Assembly: GCA_016929985.1 (NCBI GenBank)
Contig: JAFGIH010000536.1
Location: 1 to 5,815 of the forward strand
DNA from: Thermoleophilia bacterium
Lineage (GTDB): Bacteria > Actinomycetota > Thermoleophilia > RBG-16-64-13
Length of the DNA: 5,815 nt
Direction of reading: 5' to 3'
The notes under the pieces were generated by a model that saw only the letters and a list, made by a program, of their open reading frames with translations, searched no databases and was not told where the DNA came from. Both the position numbers and the translations under genes were made by a program. Shown one piece after another: positions 1-5,815 of the stretch; the first letter of the stretch is position 1; each line of letters starts with the position of its first letter.

Positions 1-433
1 CGAGCATCTGCTGCTCGCCTCCGCTCAGCGTGCTGGCCTGCTGGCGGGCCCGTTCCTTCAAGCGCGGGAAGTGGAGGAGAACCTCCGCGAGGTCGTTCTG
101 CACGGCCTTGCGATCCTTCCTCAGGAAGGCGCCGAGCCTCAGGTTCTCGGCTACCGACAGATAGGGAAAGAGGCCTCTGCCTTGCGGGACCTGCACGACC
201 CCCAGCTTCACGATGCTCTGGGCACTGCGGCCATCGATCCGTACTCCGTCGAACCAGATCTCCCCCGACGAGGGCGCCTTGAGCCCCGAGATGGCTCTCA
301 GGATGGTGGTCTTCCCGGCGCCGTTGCTGCCGATGAGGGTCACGATCTCGCCTTCGTCAAGCTGCAGCGAGACCCCTTTGACCACCTCCGCGCCTTCGTA
401 GCGGACTTTTAGATCCTTGACTTCAAACAACAT
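1..433 (-). CDS. livF: LivF-type ABC transporter ATP-binding protein, 3' end cut off by window edge
   Basis: Second nucleotide-binding subunit of a branched-chain amino acid/amide (HAAT) importer; it hydrolyses ATP on the cytoplasmic face together with LivG. I translated the first 144 codons by hand from base 433. The protein opens MLFEVKDLKVRYEGAEVV, as LivF proteins do. It has a Walker A motif GSNGAGKT (residues 35-42), a Q-loop in the LivF-typical context VPQGRGLFP (82-90, Gln84) and the ABC signature LSGGEQQ (136-142). The frame then leaves the window, so Walker B and the H-loop are not visible; the family is usually about 235 aa. The ATG at 433-431 overlaps the end of livG by 11 nt, suggesting translational coupling. 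No strong Shine-Dalgarno precedes it. A TTG at 448-446 has GAGG six bases upstream and would add five residues, but the ATG fits the family N-terminus better. Identification as LivF rather than LivG rests on the short Q-loop region and the LSGGEQQ signature. Confidence 0.95.
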   Translation of the reverse strand, partial: MLFEVKDLKVRYEGAEVVKGVSLQLDEGEIVTLIGSNGAGKTTILRAISGLKAPSSGEIWFDGVRIDGRSAQSIVKLGVVQVPQGRGLFPYLSVAENLRLGAFLRKDRKAVQNDLAEVLLHFPRLKERARQQASTLSGGEQQML

Positions 434-1196
434 CAGCGTCAGTCCCAAGATAGGCCTCGATCACGGCCGGATCGGCGACACACTCTCTCGGTGTGCCTTC
501 TGTGAGTTTCCGTCCATAGTTGAGTACGACGCTTCTCCCGCACAGACCAAGGACGGCTTTCATATTGTGCTCCACCACGAGCGTGGTGGTGCCCTTGTCC
601 CGGTTGAGAGTCTTGATGATGTTGATCATCGACGCCGTCTCGTCGGCGTTCATGCCCGTGAGCGGCTCGTCCAGGAGAAGGAGCGTGGGGTCGGAGGCAA
701 GCGCGACGGCTACACACAGCTCGCGCTGGCTGCCGTGCGGGAGACTCGTGGCCATCATGTGCGTCCTGTCCTCCAGGCCGACGAACGCGAGCAGATCCAT
801 ACAGCGAGTCATGACCTCCCGCTCTCTCCTCACGTGTTCCAGACTCCTCACGAGCACCGAGAAGGGGTCGTGCCGGGCGTGAAGGAAGGACCCGGCAAGC
901 ACGTTGTCGAGGACGGTCATGCTCTTGAACAGGGCGTTCCTCTGGAAGACCCTGGCGATGCCCAGCCGGGCCCTCCGATGGGGTGGATAGCGAGTGATGT
1001 CTTGGTCACGAAAGACGATGCGCCCTTTGGAGACCCGCAGGGTGCCGTCGACAAGGTTCAACAACGTGCTCTTGCCCGCGCCGTTCGGCCCGATCAAGCC
1101 AAGGATCTCGCCCTCATCAACGACAAGGTCCAGGTCGCTCACCGCCGCCAGACCGCCGAAGTTCCGGCCGAGATTCCTGGTCTCCAGCAGAGCCAT
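423..1196 (-). CDS. livG: LivG-type ABC transporter ATP-binding protein
   Basis: First ATPase subunit of the HAAT importer, 257 aa, a normal length for LivG. Visible motifs: Walker A GPNGAGKST (36-44), Q-loop with Gln85 in RVFQRNALF, the LivG-type signature LPHGSQRE (152-159) in place of LSGGQ, Walker B LLLLDEP (172-178, Asp176 and Glu177), D-loop GMN (181-183) and H-loop His210 in VVEHNM. The region at about 104-146 between Q-loop and signature is the longer LivG-style helical insert. The frame stays open 147 codons further upstream into livM, but the start at 1196 is chosen because MALLETRNLGRNFGG matches LivG N-termini and GGGGAG lies 8 nt before it. It begins 5 nt after the livM stop and overlaps livF by 11 nt. 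A small oddity is ELCVAVAL after the signature, where most LivG proteins have a form like RLEIARAL. Confidence 0.96.
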   Translation of the reverse strand: MALLETRNLGRNFGGLAAVSDLDLVVDEGEILGLIGPNGAGKSTLLNLVDGTLRVSKGRIVFRDQDITRYPPHRRARLGIARVFQRNALFKSMTVLDNVLAGSFLHARHDPFSVLVRSLEHVRREREVMTRCMDLLAFVGLEDRTHMMATSLPHGSQRELCVAVALASDPTLLLLDEPLTGMNADETASMINIIKTLNRDKGTTTLVVEHNMKAVLGLCGRSVVLNYGRKLTEGTPRECVADPAVIEAYLGTDADVV

Positions 1197-1201
1197 CGTC
1201 G

Positions 1202-2221
1202 TCACTCCCCAATCTGCTCTGGGACCGGCCTGGTGGCGAACTGCCTGCGCGCCCACCCTCTGATCTGAGCCGGCAGTCCCGCGAGCCCCATCGGCATGAA
1301 TATCATCACAAGGATGGCGATCGCTCCGGTGACCATCGGCTGGTATTCCGCTATCGGTCTCGTGAACTCCGCAACCAAGGTTAGAACCGTTGTTCCGATC
1401 AGAGGTCCGATGAAGTGGCTCTTCCCTCCCACCACCATGTAGACCAAGACATAGATGGACATGAGGGTCCCAAACCGTGATGTCGTGTCCGGGCTGAGAT
1501 TGTGCTGGAACGCGGCGAACAGCGCGCCGGAGATGCCGGCCATGAAGGCCGAGATGGTGAAGTTGATCATCTTGAAGCGGATGACGTTCACACCCACGGC
1601 CGCGGCCAACATGCCGTCGTCGCGGATAGCCCGCCACTGGAAGCTGACATAGGCGCGTTCGAAATGATAGAGGATCAGCAGAGCGACGATCACAAGTCCT
1701 ACGGCCAGATAGTAGTAGGTGTTGACCGTGGTGAACTCCACCGTACGCCCAAAGAGGTTCATGGGCTCCGGGGCGGGTATCCCGAGCAGACCTATGAAAC
1801 CGCCCGTGAAGTCCGAGTAGTAGACCACCAACCGGAAGGTCTCGGCCGTCAAGAGGGTGAGAATCGAGAAGTAGATGCCCTTCACCTTGAGAAAGGGGTA
1901 TCCGAGCACGGTGGCGACGAAAGCCGCCAGCAGCCCACTCAAGATCAGCGCAGGCCAGAAGGTGAGACCGCCTTTCATCGTCAGGAGCCCTTGCGCGTAG
2001 GCGCCGATGAGCGCGAACCCAACATGGCCCAGAGAGATCTCGTTGATCAACGTGACGCTACGCAGGCTGCTTACCAACAGGACGTTGATGGCGAGCAGCG
2101 TCAACACGGTAAGCCAGTACGTACTGCCCGACAGGATGTTGGGCATGAGGAGGACGACCGCGATGAGCACGACGATCGCGATAGGCTTTGCCGGGATCCG
2201 GGCGCGGCCGCCCCTAGTCAT
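1202..2221 (-). CDS. livM: LivM-type ABC transporter permease
   Basis: One of the two membrane channel subunits of the HAAT importer; 339 aa, within the usual LivM range. About ten hydrophobic segments can be seen by eye (near residues 13-30, 34-52, 64-83, 88-106, 112-134, 166-185, 217-239, 252-268, 272-288 and 297-316). The motif SLGHVGFALIGAYAQGLL (63-80) corresponds to the family's SLGHAAFFGIGAY block. WRAIRDDGMLAAAVGVNVIR (196-215), followed by a hydrophobic SAFMAGISGALFA stretch, is the cytoplasmic EAA-like coupling loop that contacts the ATPases. The later block GGKSHFIGPLIG (265-276) stands where most relatives have GGLGTLLGP, so it is somewhat variant. The ATG at 2221 overlaps the livH stop by 8 nt. 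AAAGGGA lies 9 nt upstream, inside livH, so translation is probably coupled. Confidence 0.95.
   Translation of the reverse strand: MTRGGRARIPAKPIAIVVLIAVVLLMPNILSGSTYWLTVLTLLAINVLLVSSLRSVTLINEISLGHVGFALIGAYAQGLLTMKGGLTFWPALILSGLLAAFVATVLGYPFLKVKGIYFSILTLLTAETFRLVVYYSDFTGGFIGLLGIPAPEPMNLFGRTVEFTTVNTYYYLAVGLVIVALLILYHFERAYVSFQWRAIRDDGMLAAAVGVNVIRFKMINFTISAFMAGISGALFAAFQHNLSPDTTSRFGTLMSIYVLVYMVVGGKSHFIGPLIGTTVLTLVAEFTRPIAEYQPMVTGAIAILVMIFMPMGLAGLPAQIRGWARRQFATRPVPEQIGE
1205..1210 (-). promoter_or_regulatory. Shine-Dalgarno site that fixes the livG start
   Basis: On the minus strand GGGGAG sits 8 nt before the ATG at 1196, and the livM stop codon TGA follows it directly at 1204-1202. It supports the 257-aa livG start over the much longer open frame that continues upstream to 1637. 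Confidence 0.75.
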
Positions 2222-3080
2222 GGCCGAGGATCCCTTTGGGACGGAACAACAGGACGAGGATGACGATCACCAGCGGAGCCACGGCAGCCACCGCCGGCCC
2301 GAACATCACAGGCAAGATGCCGTTCAGGAGGCCGAGGATCATGCCCCCGATCACCGCGCCCGGGATGCTCCCGAGGCCCCCGAGAACGATCGTCACGAGC
2401 CCGTTGATCATGGGCAGCGATCCCATGTAGGGCTGGAGTTGCAGGATGGAACCTGCCAGCGCGCCGGCCAAGGCGGCCAGGGCGCACCCGATGGCCATCG
2501 CTGCCATCGACATCTGGTTCGGGTTGATGCCTTTCAGGAAGGAGCCCTCGCGATTCTGGGCGCTGGCCACCATAGCCAAGCCTAGGCGCGTCCTCTTCAA
2601 GAACCCATACAGAAGCAGCAGCGCGGCCACAGAGAAACCTATCACCAGAATGCGGTCCTTGGGGACCCCTGCCCCAGCCACGCTGAAAGAGCCGGATATC
2701 AAGAAAGGGAGGCTCTTGGTGTAGAGCCCGAATCCCACGACAGCCGCGCTGCTCAGTATCAACGTCAGACCGGTAGAGATGACGATCGATGTCAGCACGA
2801 CGTCCTGGTTTGCTCGGGGTCGGAAGAGCACGCGTTCCAGAATGAGACCAACTGCCGCCATCACGACCATGCTGAGGGCGATGGCCGGGTAGATACCGAT
2901 GGATTGGCGGGTCAGGTAGTAGACGAGGAAGGCGCCCATCATATAGATCTCGCCGTGGGCCAGCTGCAGGATGCCCATGATGCTCAAAATGAGCGTCATG
3001 CCCAGGGCCATCAGAACGTACAGCCAGCCCAAGGCTATTCCATTGATGATGGCCTGCACCCATACGTCGAGCGACTTCAC
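2214..3080 (-). CDS. livH: LivH-type ABC transporter permease, GTG start
   Basis: Partner membrane subunit of LivM, 288 aa, the usual LivH length. The family's N-terminal hallmark is present: a first hydrophobic segment (NGIALGWLYVLMALGMTLI, 13-31) followed by LQLAHGEIYMMGAFL (38-52). RTRLGLAMVASAQN (163-176), followed by a hydrophobic segment ending near 210, is the EAA-like coupling loop. GGLGSIPGAVIGG (234-246) and the C-terminal FRPKGILG (279-286) are also characteristic. About eight membrane segments can be seen by eye. The start is GTG at 3080-3078, supported by AGGGG six bases upstream and by the family-typical N-terminus. The gene is separated from livK by 125 nt that hold a strong inverted repeat, and it overlaps livM by 8 nt. 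Alternative high-GC frames across this region do not encode recognisable protein. Confidence 0.96.
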   Translation of the reverse strand: MKSLDVWVQAIINGIALGWLYVLMALGMTLILSIMGILQLAHGEIYMMGAFLVYYLTRQSIGIYPAIALSMVVMAAVGLILERVLFRPRANQDVVLTSIVISTGLTLILSSAAVVGFGLYTKSLPFLISGSFSVAGAGVPKDRILVIGFSVAALLLLYGFLKRTRLGLAMVASAQNREGSFLKGINPNQMSMAAMAIGCALAALAGALAGSILQLQPYMGSLPMINGLVTIVLGGLGSIPGAVIGGMILGLLNGILPVMFGPAVAAVAPLVIVILVLLFRPKGILGHD

Positions 3081-3086
3081 TCGTCA

Positions 3087-3091
3087 CCCCT
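3087..3091 (-). promoter_or_regulatory. Shine-Dalgarno site deciding the livH GTG start
   Basis: AGGGG on the minus strand lies 6 nt upstream of the GTG at 3080. There is no ATG nearby that would give a LivH-like N-terminus, so this site decides the start. Confidence 0.7.
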
Positions 3092-3104
3092 GGACCTGGA
3101 TGAG

Positions 3105-3168
3105 GGAAGCCCGGTGCTTGGACCCGAGGTCGGGGCGTCGAACGCACCATGTCTCACACCGGGCTTCC
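3105..3168 (-). repeat. 12-bp perfect inverted repeat in the livK-livH gap
   Basis: GGAAGCCCGGTG (3105-3116) and CACCGGGCTTCC (3157-3168) are exact reverse complements, separated by 40 nt. In the mRNA they would form a 12-bp stem with 8 G-C pairs. The loop contains a small hairpin, GACC-CGA-GGTC (3121-3131). A second weak stem, ATCCG/CGGAT (3174-3178 and 3184-3188), lies between it and the livK stop. No T-run follows on the minus strand, so it does not look like a classic intrinsic terminator. In well-studied importer operons such as malE-malF, a structure after the binding-protein gene stabilises the upstream mRNA and lowers permease expression; a similar role here is inference. The 125-nt gap holds no gene that I can support. 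Confidence 0.7.
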
Positions 3169-3205
3169 ACGATATCCGCCATTCGGATGTCAACGCCGCC
3201 GAAGT

Positions 3206-4501
3206 CTATTCCGCAACGGGATCGATGTACCCGACGAACTCCGCCACGCCGTTCATGAGGCGAGTGATCGGGTATGGCCTGTAAAGGACCCGATTGCAGC
3301 CGTAGCGCTCCATCCCACCCATGCGTGCGGGGCCGAAGTTGGTCTGGAGGTCGCCCTTGTTGGTCATGGTCTCGAGCGTCGCGGCGACCGTGGCTGAATC
3401 GATCGAACCTGCCTTCTGCATGGCTTGGATAACGATCCAGGGCATGTCATAGGCGTGGAAGCTGTCAGAGACGAAGGGGTCATTCGGCCACTTGGCCGCC
3501 CATCTCGTCATCAGCGCCTGTAGCGTCTCACTCGGGTTGGTGACGTCCGGGCTGTTCACTATGATGTCGGTGAGCATGACCGGGTCCTGCACTTGGACCA
3601 CGAACACGTCGGCACCAAGGGGACAGTTGGATATGAAGGGTCCTTTGAAGCCCAACTGCCTCGCCGCCTTAAGTTGATCGGGCGACTGCCCGCTGTTCAT
3701 CCCGAGGATGACGTCCGGCTTGGAGGCGACGATGTTCGTGTATACGGGGATGAAGTCGGTCGTCCCCCAAGACCAGATCTCGGTGTGGATGACTTCCATT
3801 CCGCGCTTGGCCGCTGAAGCACGCAGCATCTCGACTGACTGCTCTGACCCGACGTCCGGAACCGCCGCGGCTATGGTCTTCACTGCCGGGTACGTCTCGA
3901 GCAAGTAGTCGAGGTCGAGCGCCTGGTTCTCGTCGGGGCTGACGCACAAGCGGATCTGAAGAGGCTTGTCGGCCGACACGTCCGGGGGTTCCGCCGGGTT
4001 GTTGCTGTTGGCCTGAATGTAGAGCACACCGGCCGGCCCAGTCACCGAGTAGATACCCGCGATCTCGGCCTCCATCATGGCGCCTATCACGAAGTCCACT
4101 TTGTCTTGGTTCACGAGCTTCTGCGCAGCCGTGGTGGCCCCCTCGGCCGCTCCCTTGCTGTCCTCCTCGATCAGTTCCAGCGTATAGGTTTCGTTGCCGA
4201 TCTTGACTCCGCCTTGTTCGTTCACAACATCGACGTACATCTCAAAGCCGCGCATGAACGCGAGGCTGGGCACGGAGAGTGGGCCGGTGAGACCCATGAT
4301 CGCCCCTATCTTGAGAGTCTTCACTTCGCCGCTCGGCGCGGTCGACGCCGTGGTACCGCCGCCTGCGCCACCGGTAGTCGCCGTCGTCGGAGCGACCGTT
4401 GTAGCCGTGTCTTCTCCGTCTCCGCACGCCGCTACCACAAGCATCAATGCGAGCAACAAAGCAAACACTGACAGTAGAATGATGGTCTTCCTACGTGACA
4501 T
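3206..4501 (-). CDS. livK: LivK-type substrate-binding lipoprotein of a HAAT ABC importer (Peripla_BP_6 family)
   Basis: Extracytoplasmic solute receptor that delivers ligand to LivH/LivM; 431 aa. The N-terminus has a lipoprotein signal peptide: MSRRK, a hydrophobic core (7-25) and a lipobox VAAC with Cys26 as the acylation site. A Thr/Ala/Gly-rich linker follows to about residue 57. The type I periplasmic-binding fold begins at LKIGAIMGLTGPLS (63-76). Next come AFMRGFEMYVDVVNEQGGV (81-99), the EEDSKG region (112-117), the QKLVNQDKVDFVIGAM strand-helix (127-142), and TDFIPVYTNIVASKPDVILG (248-267) at the start of the second lobe. Start ATG has AAGGGGG 4 nt upstream. It is the first gene of the transporter set, 96 nt after the amidase stop. 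Usual amino-acid contact positions look different here (see findings), so the ligand may not be leucine-like. The gene symbol reflects family and gene order, not proven substrate. Confidence 0.93.
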   Translation of the reverse strand: MSRRKTIILLSVFALLLALMLVVAACGDGEDTATTVAPTTATTGGAGGGTTASTAPSGEVKTLKIGAIMGLTGPLSVPSLAFMRGFEMYVDVVNEQGGVKIGNETYTLELIEEDSKGAAEGATTAAQKLVNQDKVDFVIGAMMEAEIAGIYSVTGPAGVLYIQANSNNPAEPPDVSADKPLQIRLCVSPDENQALDLDYLLETYPAVKTIAAAVPDVGSEQSVEMLRASAAKRGMEVIHTEIWSWGTTDFIPVYTNIVASKPDVILGMNSGQSPDQLKAARQLGFKGPFISNCPLGADVFVVQVQDPVMLTDIIVNSPDVTNPSETLQALMTRWAAKWPNDPFVSDSFHAYDMPWIVIQAMQKAGSIDSATVAATLETMTNKGDLQTNFGPARMGGMERYGCNRVLYRPYPITRLMNGVAEFVGYIDPVAE

Positions 4502-4597
4502 CGTGCCCCCTTTTGATCTCTTCCCCTTGTCCGGATGCGCGGTGGTCTACATCGTCCCCGTCAATGTCTCTCGCCCCTGTCTACCTCCTTACCGCGG
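4502..4597 (-). other. 96-nt gap between amidase and livK: possible leader, no confident promoter
   Basis: No gene fits here. A perfect AAGGAGG (4590-4584) starts 8 nt beyond the amidase stop codon with no start codon at normal spacing. A TTGACG (4564-4559) resembles a -35 box, but no TATAAT-like hexamer lies 16-19 nt downstream of it. CGCGGT (4538-4543) and ACCGCG (4591-4596) could form a weak 6-bp stem. I see no intrinsic terminator, so read-through from the amidase gene into livK is possible. Confidence 0.45.
4506..4512 (-). promoter_or_regulatory. Shine-Dalgarno site of the binding-protein gene
   Basis: AAGGGGG on the minus strand ends 4 nt before the ATG at 4501, and the stretch just upstream is A-rich (ATCAAAA). 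It supports this start, which also gives a textbook lipoprotein signal peptide. Confidence 0.7.
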
Positions 4598-5815
4598 CTA
4601 GACGTTGCCCATAGCCTGAACTTCACCGGCGCAGATCGGCGGCAGGCGGTTGAACCAGGGGCGTGCCGCCTCGAGCTGACCGGCGAGGCGGAACAAGGTG
4701 GCCTCGTCGCCATAGCGGCCGACGAACTGCATCCCGATAGGCAGCCCCTCGTCATTCCAGAACAGCGGGACCGACATCGCCGGTTGACCCGTGTAGTTGA
4801 AGACCGGTGTGTAGGGCGTGAAGTCGAACATCTGCTCAGCCAAGCCCTCGAGCCCCGTCTCCAAGACCTGCGTCTCAGTGCCTTTGAACCGAGGCGCACC
4901 TACAGGCACCGGCGGCCTGGGCAGAGTCGGGGTCAGCAGCACGTCACACCTCTCGAAGTAGCGCCCGATCTGCCGGGCACTATTCTGCAGCAGCCGAATG
5001 GCTCTCGAGAGTTCGAAGGACATGATCTTCTCTGCAAGCAGTGCAAGTCCCCATGTCACCGTTTCGAAGTCCTCGAATGTCGCCTTCCGGTCGAGCATGA
5101 CCTCCGCCTCTTCTATGTCGGCTTTGGTCGATGCGCACATCACAGTCAAGAAAGCCATGGCCACAGCGTGACTCTCGATCTGCAGAGGCTCGTCGATCAC
5201 CTCGTGGCCCAGTTCTCTGCACAACTGCGCTGTCGACTCGAGCGCCCGCAGGCAGTCCGTATGCACGGGGCCAGAGGGGAACAGCGGTTGCGCACTGACG
5301 GCGATCCGCAGCTTACCCGGGTGCTCCGTGACTCGGTCAAGAAAGCGGAAGGGAACGGGCGGGGCGAAATAGGGGGCCCCCACGTCTGGTCCGGCAGTGA
5401 CATCCAGCATGGCGGCGCTGTCGCGCACCGAGCGGGTAAGAACGTGATGCAGCCCCAGCCCGTGCCAACCTTCTCCAACGTCGGGCCCCAAGGGTGTCCG
5501 CCCCCGGGTGGGTTTGAGACCGAAGAGACCGCAGCTCGAGGCGGGGGTACGGATCGAACCGCCGCCATCGCTCCCATGGGCCAACGGTACCAGGCAAGCC
5601 GCCACCGCAGCCGCGGAGCCGCCACTAGAACCTCCGGGGGTCCGAGCGGGATCCCAGGGGTTGCGGGTGGGACCAAACAACTCCGGCTCGGTGACCGGCG
5701 ACAGCCCATACTCAGGGGTATTGGTCAGCCCGACGATATTCAACCCGGCCGCCTTGAAACGCTTGACCATCTCGCAGTCGTGGTCCATGATCGAGCCGCG
5801 ATGGAACCGGCTGCC
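4598..5815 (-). CDS. Amidase-signature family hydrolase, N-terminus cut off by window edge
   Basis: A serine hydrolase that cleaves C-N amide bonds with a Ser-cisSer-Lys triad. The open frame continues to base 5815, giving 405 visible residues; the family is usually about 450-500 aa. The first residues, [13 protein letters not shown], match the family block before the LKAAG/GKTNTPEFG region, seen here as [18 protein letters not shown]. The glycine/serine signature [14 protein letters not shown] and the downstream [12 protein letters not shown] place the cis-Ser at fragment residue 63 and the nucleophile at 87, the usual 24 apart. The catalytic Lys should lie just off the window. The C-terminus has [41 protein letters not shown] and a terminal [10 protein letters not shown]. 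The PW..R.PP ending resembles amidases often annotated as 6-aminohexanoate-cyclic-dimer hydrolase-like, but the substrate cannot be read from sequence. The Met at 5788 is internal, not the start. It lies 96 nt upstream of livK on the same strand. Confidence 0.94.
   Translation of the reverse strand, partial: GSRFHRGSIMDHDCEMVKRFKAAGLNIVGLTNTPEYGLSPVTEPELFGPTRNPWDPARTPGGSSGGSAAAVAACLVPLAHGSDGGGSIRTPASSCGLFGLKPTRGRTPLGPDVGEGWHGLGLHHVLTRSVRDSAAMLDVTAGPDVGAPYFAPPVPFRFLDRVTEHPGKLRIAVSAQPLFPSGPVHTDCLRALESTAQLCRELGHEVIDEPLQIESHAVAMAFLTVMCASTKADIEEAEVMLDRKATFEDFETVTWGLALLAEKIMSFELSRAIRLLQNSARQIGRYFERCDVLLTPTLPRPPVPVGAPRFKGTETQVLETGLEGLAEQMFDFTPYTPVFNYTGQPAMSVPLFWNDEGLPIGMQFVGRYGDEATLFRLAGQLEAARPWFNRLPPICAGEVQAMGNV

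Noticed and set aside
417..1268. 283-codon plus-strand open frame antisense to livG
   Set aside because: It is a shadow of livG: its translation is rich in H, R, E, G and Q with no recognisable domain. Long antisense frames are expected in GC-rich coding DNA.
1197..1637. Possible N-terminal extension of livG by 147 codons
   Set aside because: The extension is the antisense-like, His/Arg-rich translation of livM in another frame. The family N-terminus and Shine-Dalgarno both point to the ATG at 1196.
1502..2263. 253-codon plus-strand frame opposite livM
   Set aside because: The translation is highly charged low-complexity sequence with no family resemblance, and the opposite strand carries an unambiguous permease.
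2218..3150. 310-codon minus-strand frame overlapping livH
   Set aside because: It is an out-of-frame reading of livH, Arg/Pro/Gly/His-rich and without hydrophobic segments, whereas the livH frame gives a clear permease.
3081..3205. Intrinsic terminator after livK
   Set aside because: The stem is strong, but the loop is 40 nt and the sequence after the stem on the minus strand (CTCATCC) has no T-run. The downstream genes also belong to the same transporter.
1..4501. Urea transporter UrtABCDE
   Set aside because: The gene order is the same, but the permeases have ordinary LivH/LivM lengths and motifs and there is no neighbouring urease gene. Nothing specific supports urea.
4535..4564. Sigma-70 type promoter for livK using TTGACG at 4564-4559
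   Set aside because: No -10-like hexamer occurs at 16-19 nt spacing; the sequence there is CGCGCAT-like. A -35 match alone is not enough.

Overview
The window holds one end-to-end minus-strand gene cluster: a complete run of four genes and one truncated gene for a branched-chain amino acid/amide-type (HAAT, Liv-like) ABC importer, preceded by the 3' two-thirds or more of an amidase-signature hydrolase gene. All genes read right to left. In transcription order they are: amidase (5' end beyond base 5815, stop at 4598), a 96-nt gap, livK-type lipoprotein binding protein (4501-3206), a 125-nt gap with a strong inverted repeat, livH-type permease (3080-2214), livM-type permease (2221-1202), livG-type ATPase (1196-423) and livF-type ATPase (starts at 433, runs off the left edge). 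No RNA gene, mobile element, CRISPR array or integration signature is visible.

Organism: the DNA is GC-rich with strong third-position G/C, uses a GTG start for livH, and has purine-rich Shine-Dalgarno sequences. The binding protein carries a lipobox cysteine followed by a Thr/Ala/Gly-rich low-complexity linker. That linker style is common in lipoproteins of Actinomycetota and some Chloroflexota, so I lean towards an actinobacterial or related GC-rich bacterium. This is a weak inference, and the window has no phylogenetic marker.

How the genes fit together: the binding protein captures a small polar solute outside the membrane, LivH and LivM form the channel, and LivG and LivF power import. 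livH/livM overlap by 8 nt, livM/livG are 5 nt apart and livG/livF overlap by 11 nt, which indicates a single translationally coupled unit. The amidase lies 96 nt upstream on the same strand, so the imported solute may be an amide, lactam or amide-linked oligomer that the amidase hydrolyses. That link is inferred from position only.

Novelty: I do not see a previously undescribed system. This is a well-known transporter layout with a plausible substrate-linked hydrolase. The points worth a second look are the 12-bp perfect inverted repeat between livK and livH, the amidase-transporter pairing, the non-classical ligand-contact positions in the binding protein, and an orphan perfect Shine-Dalgarno sequence upstream of livK.
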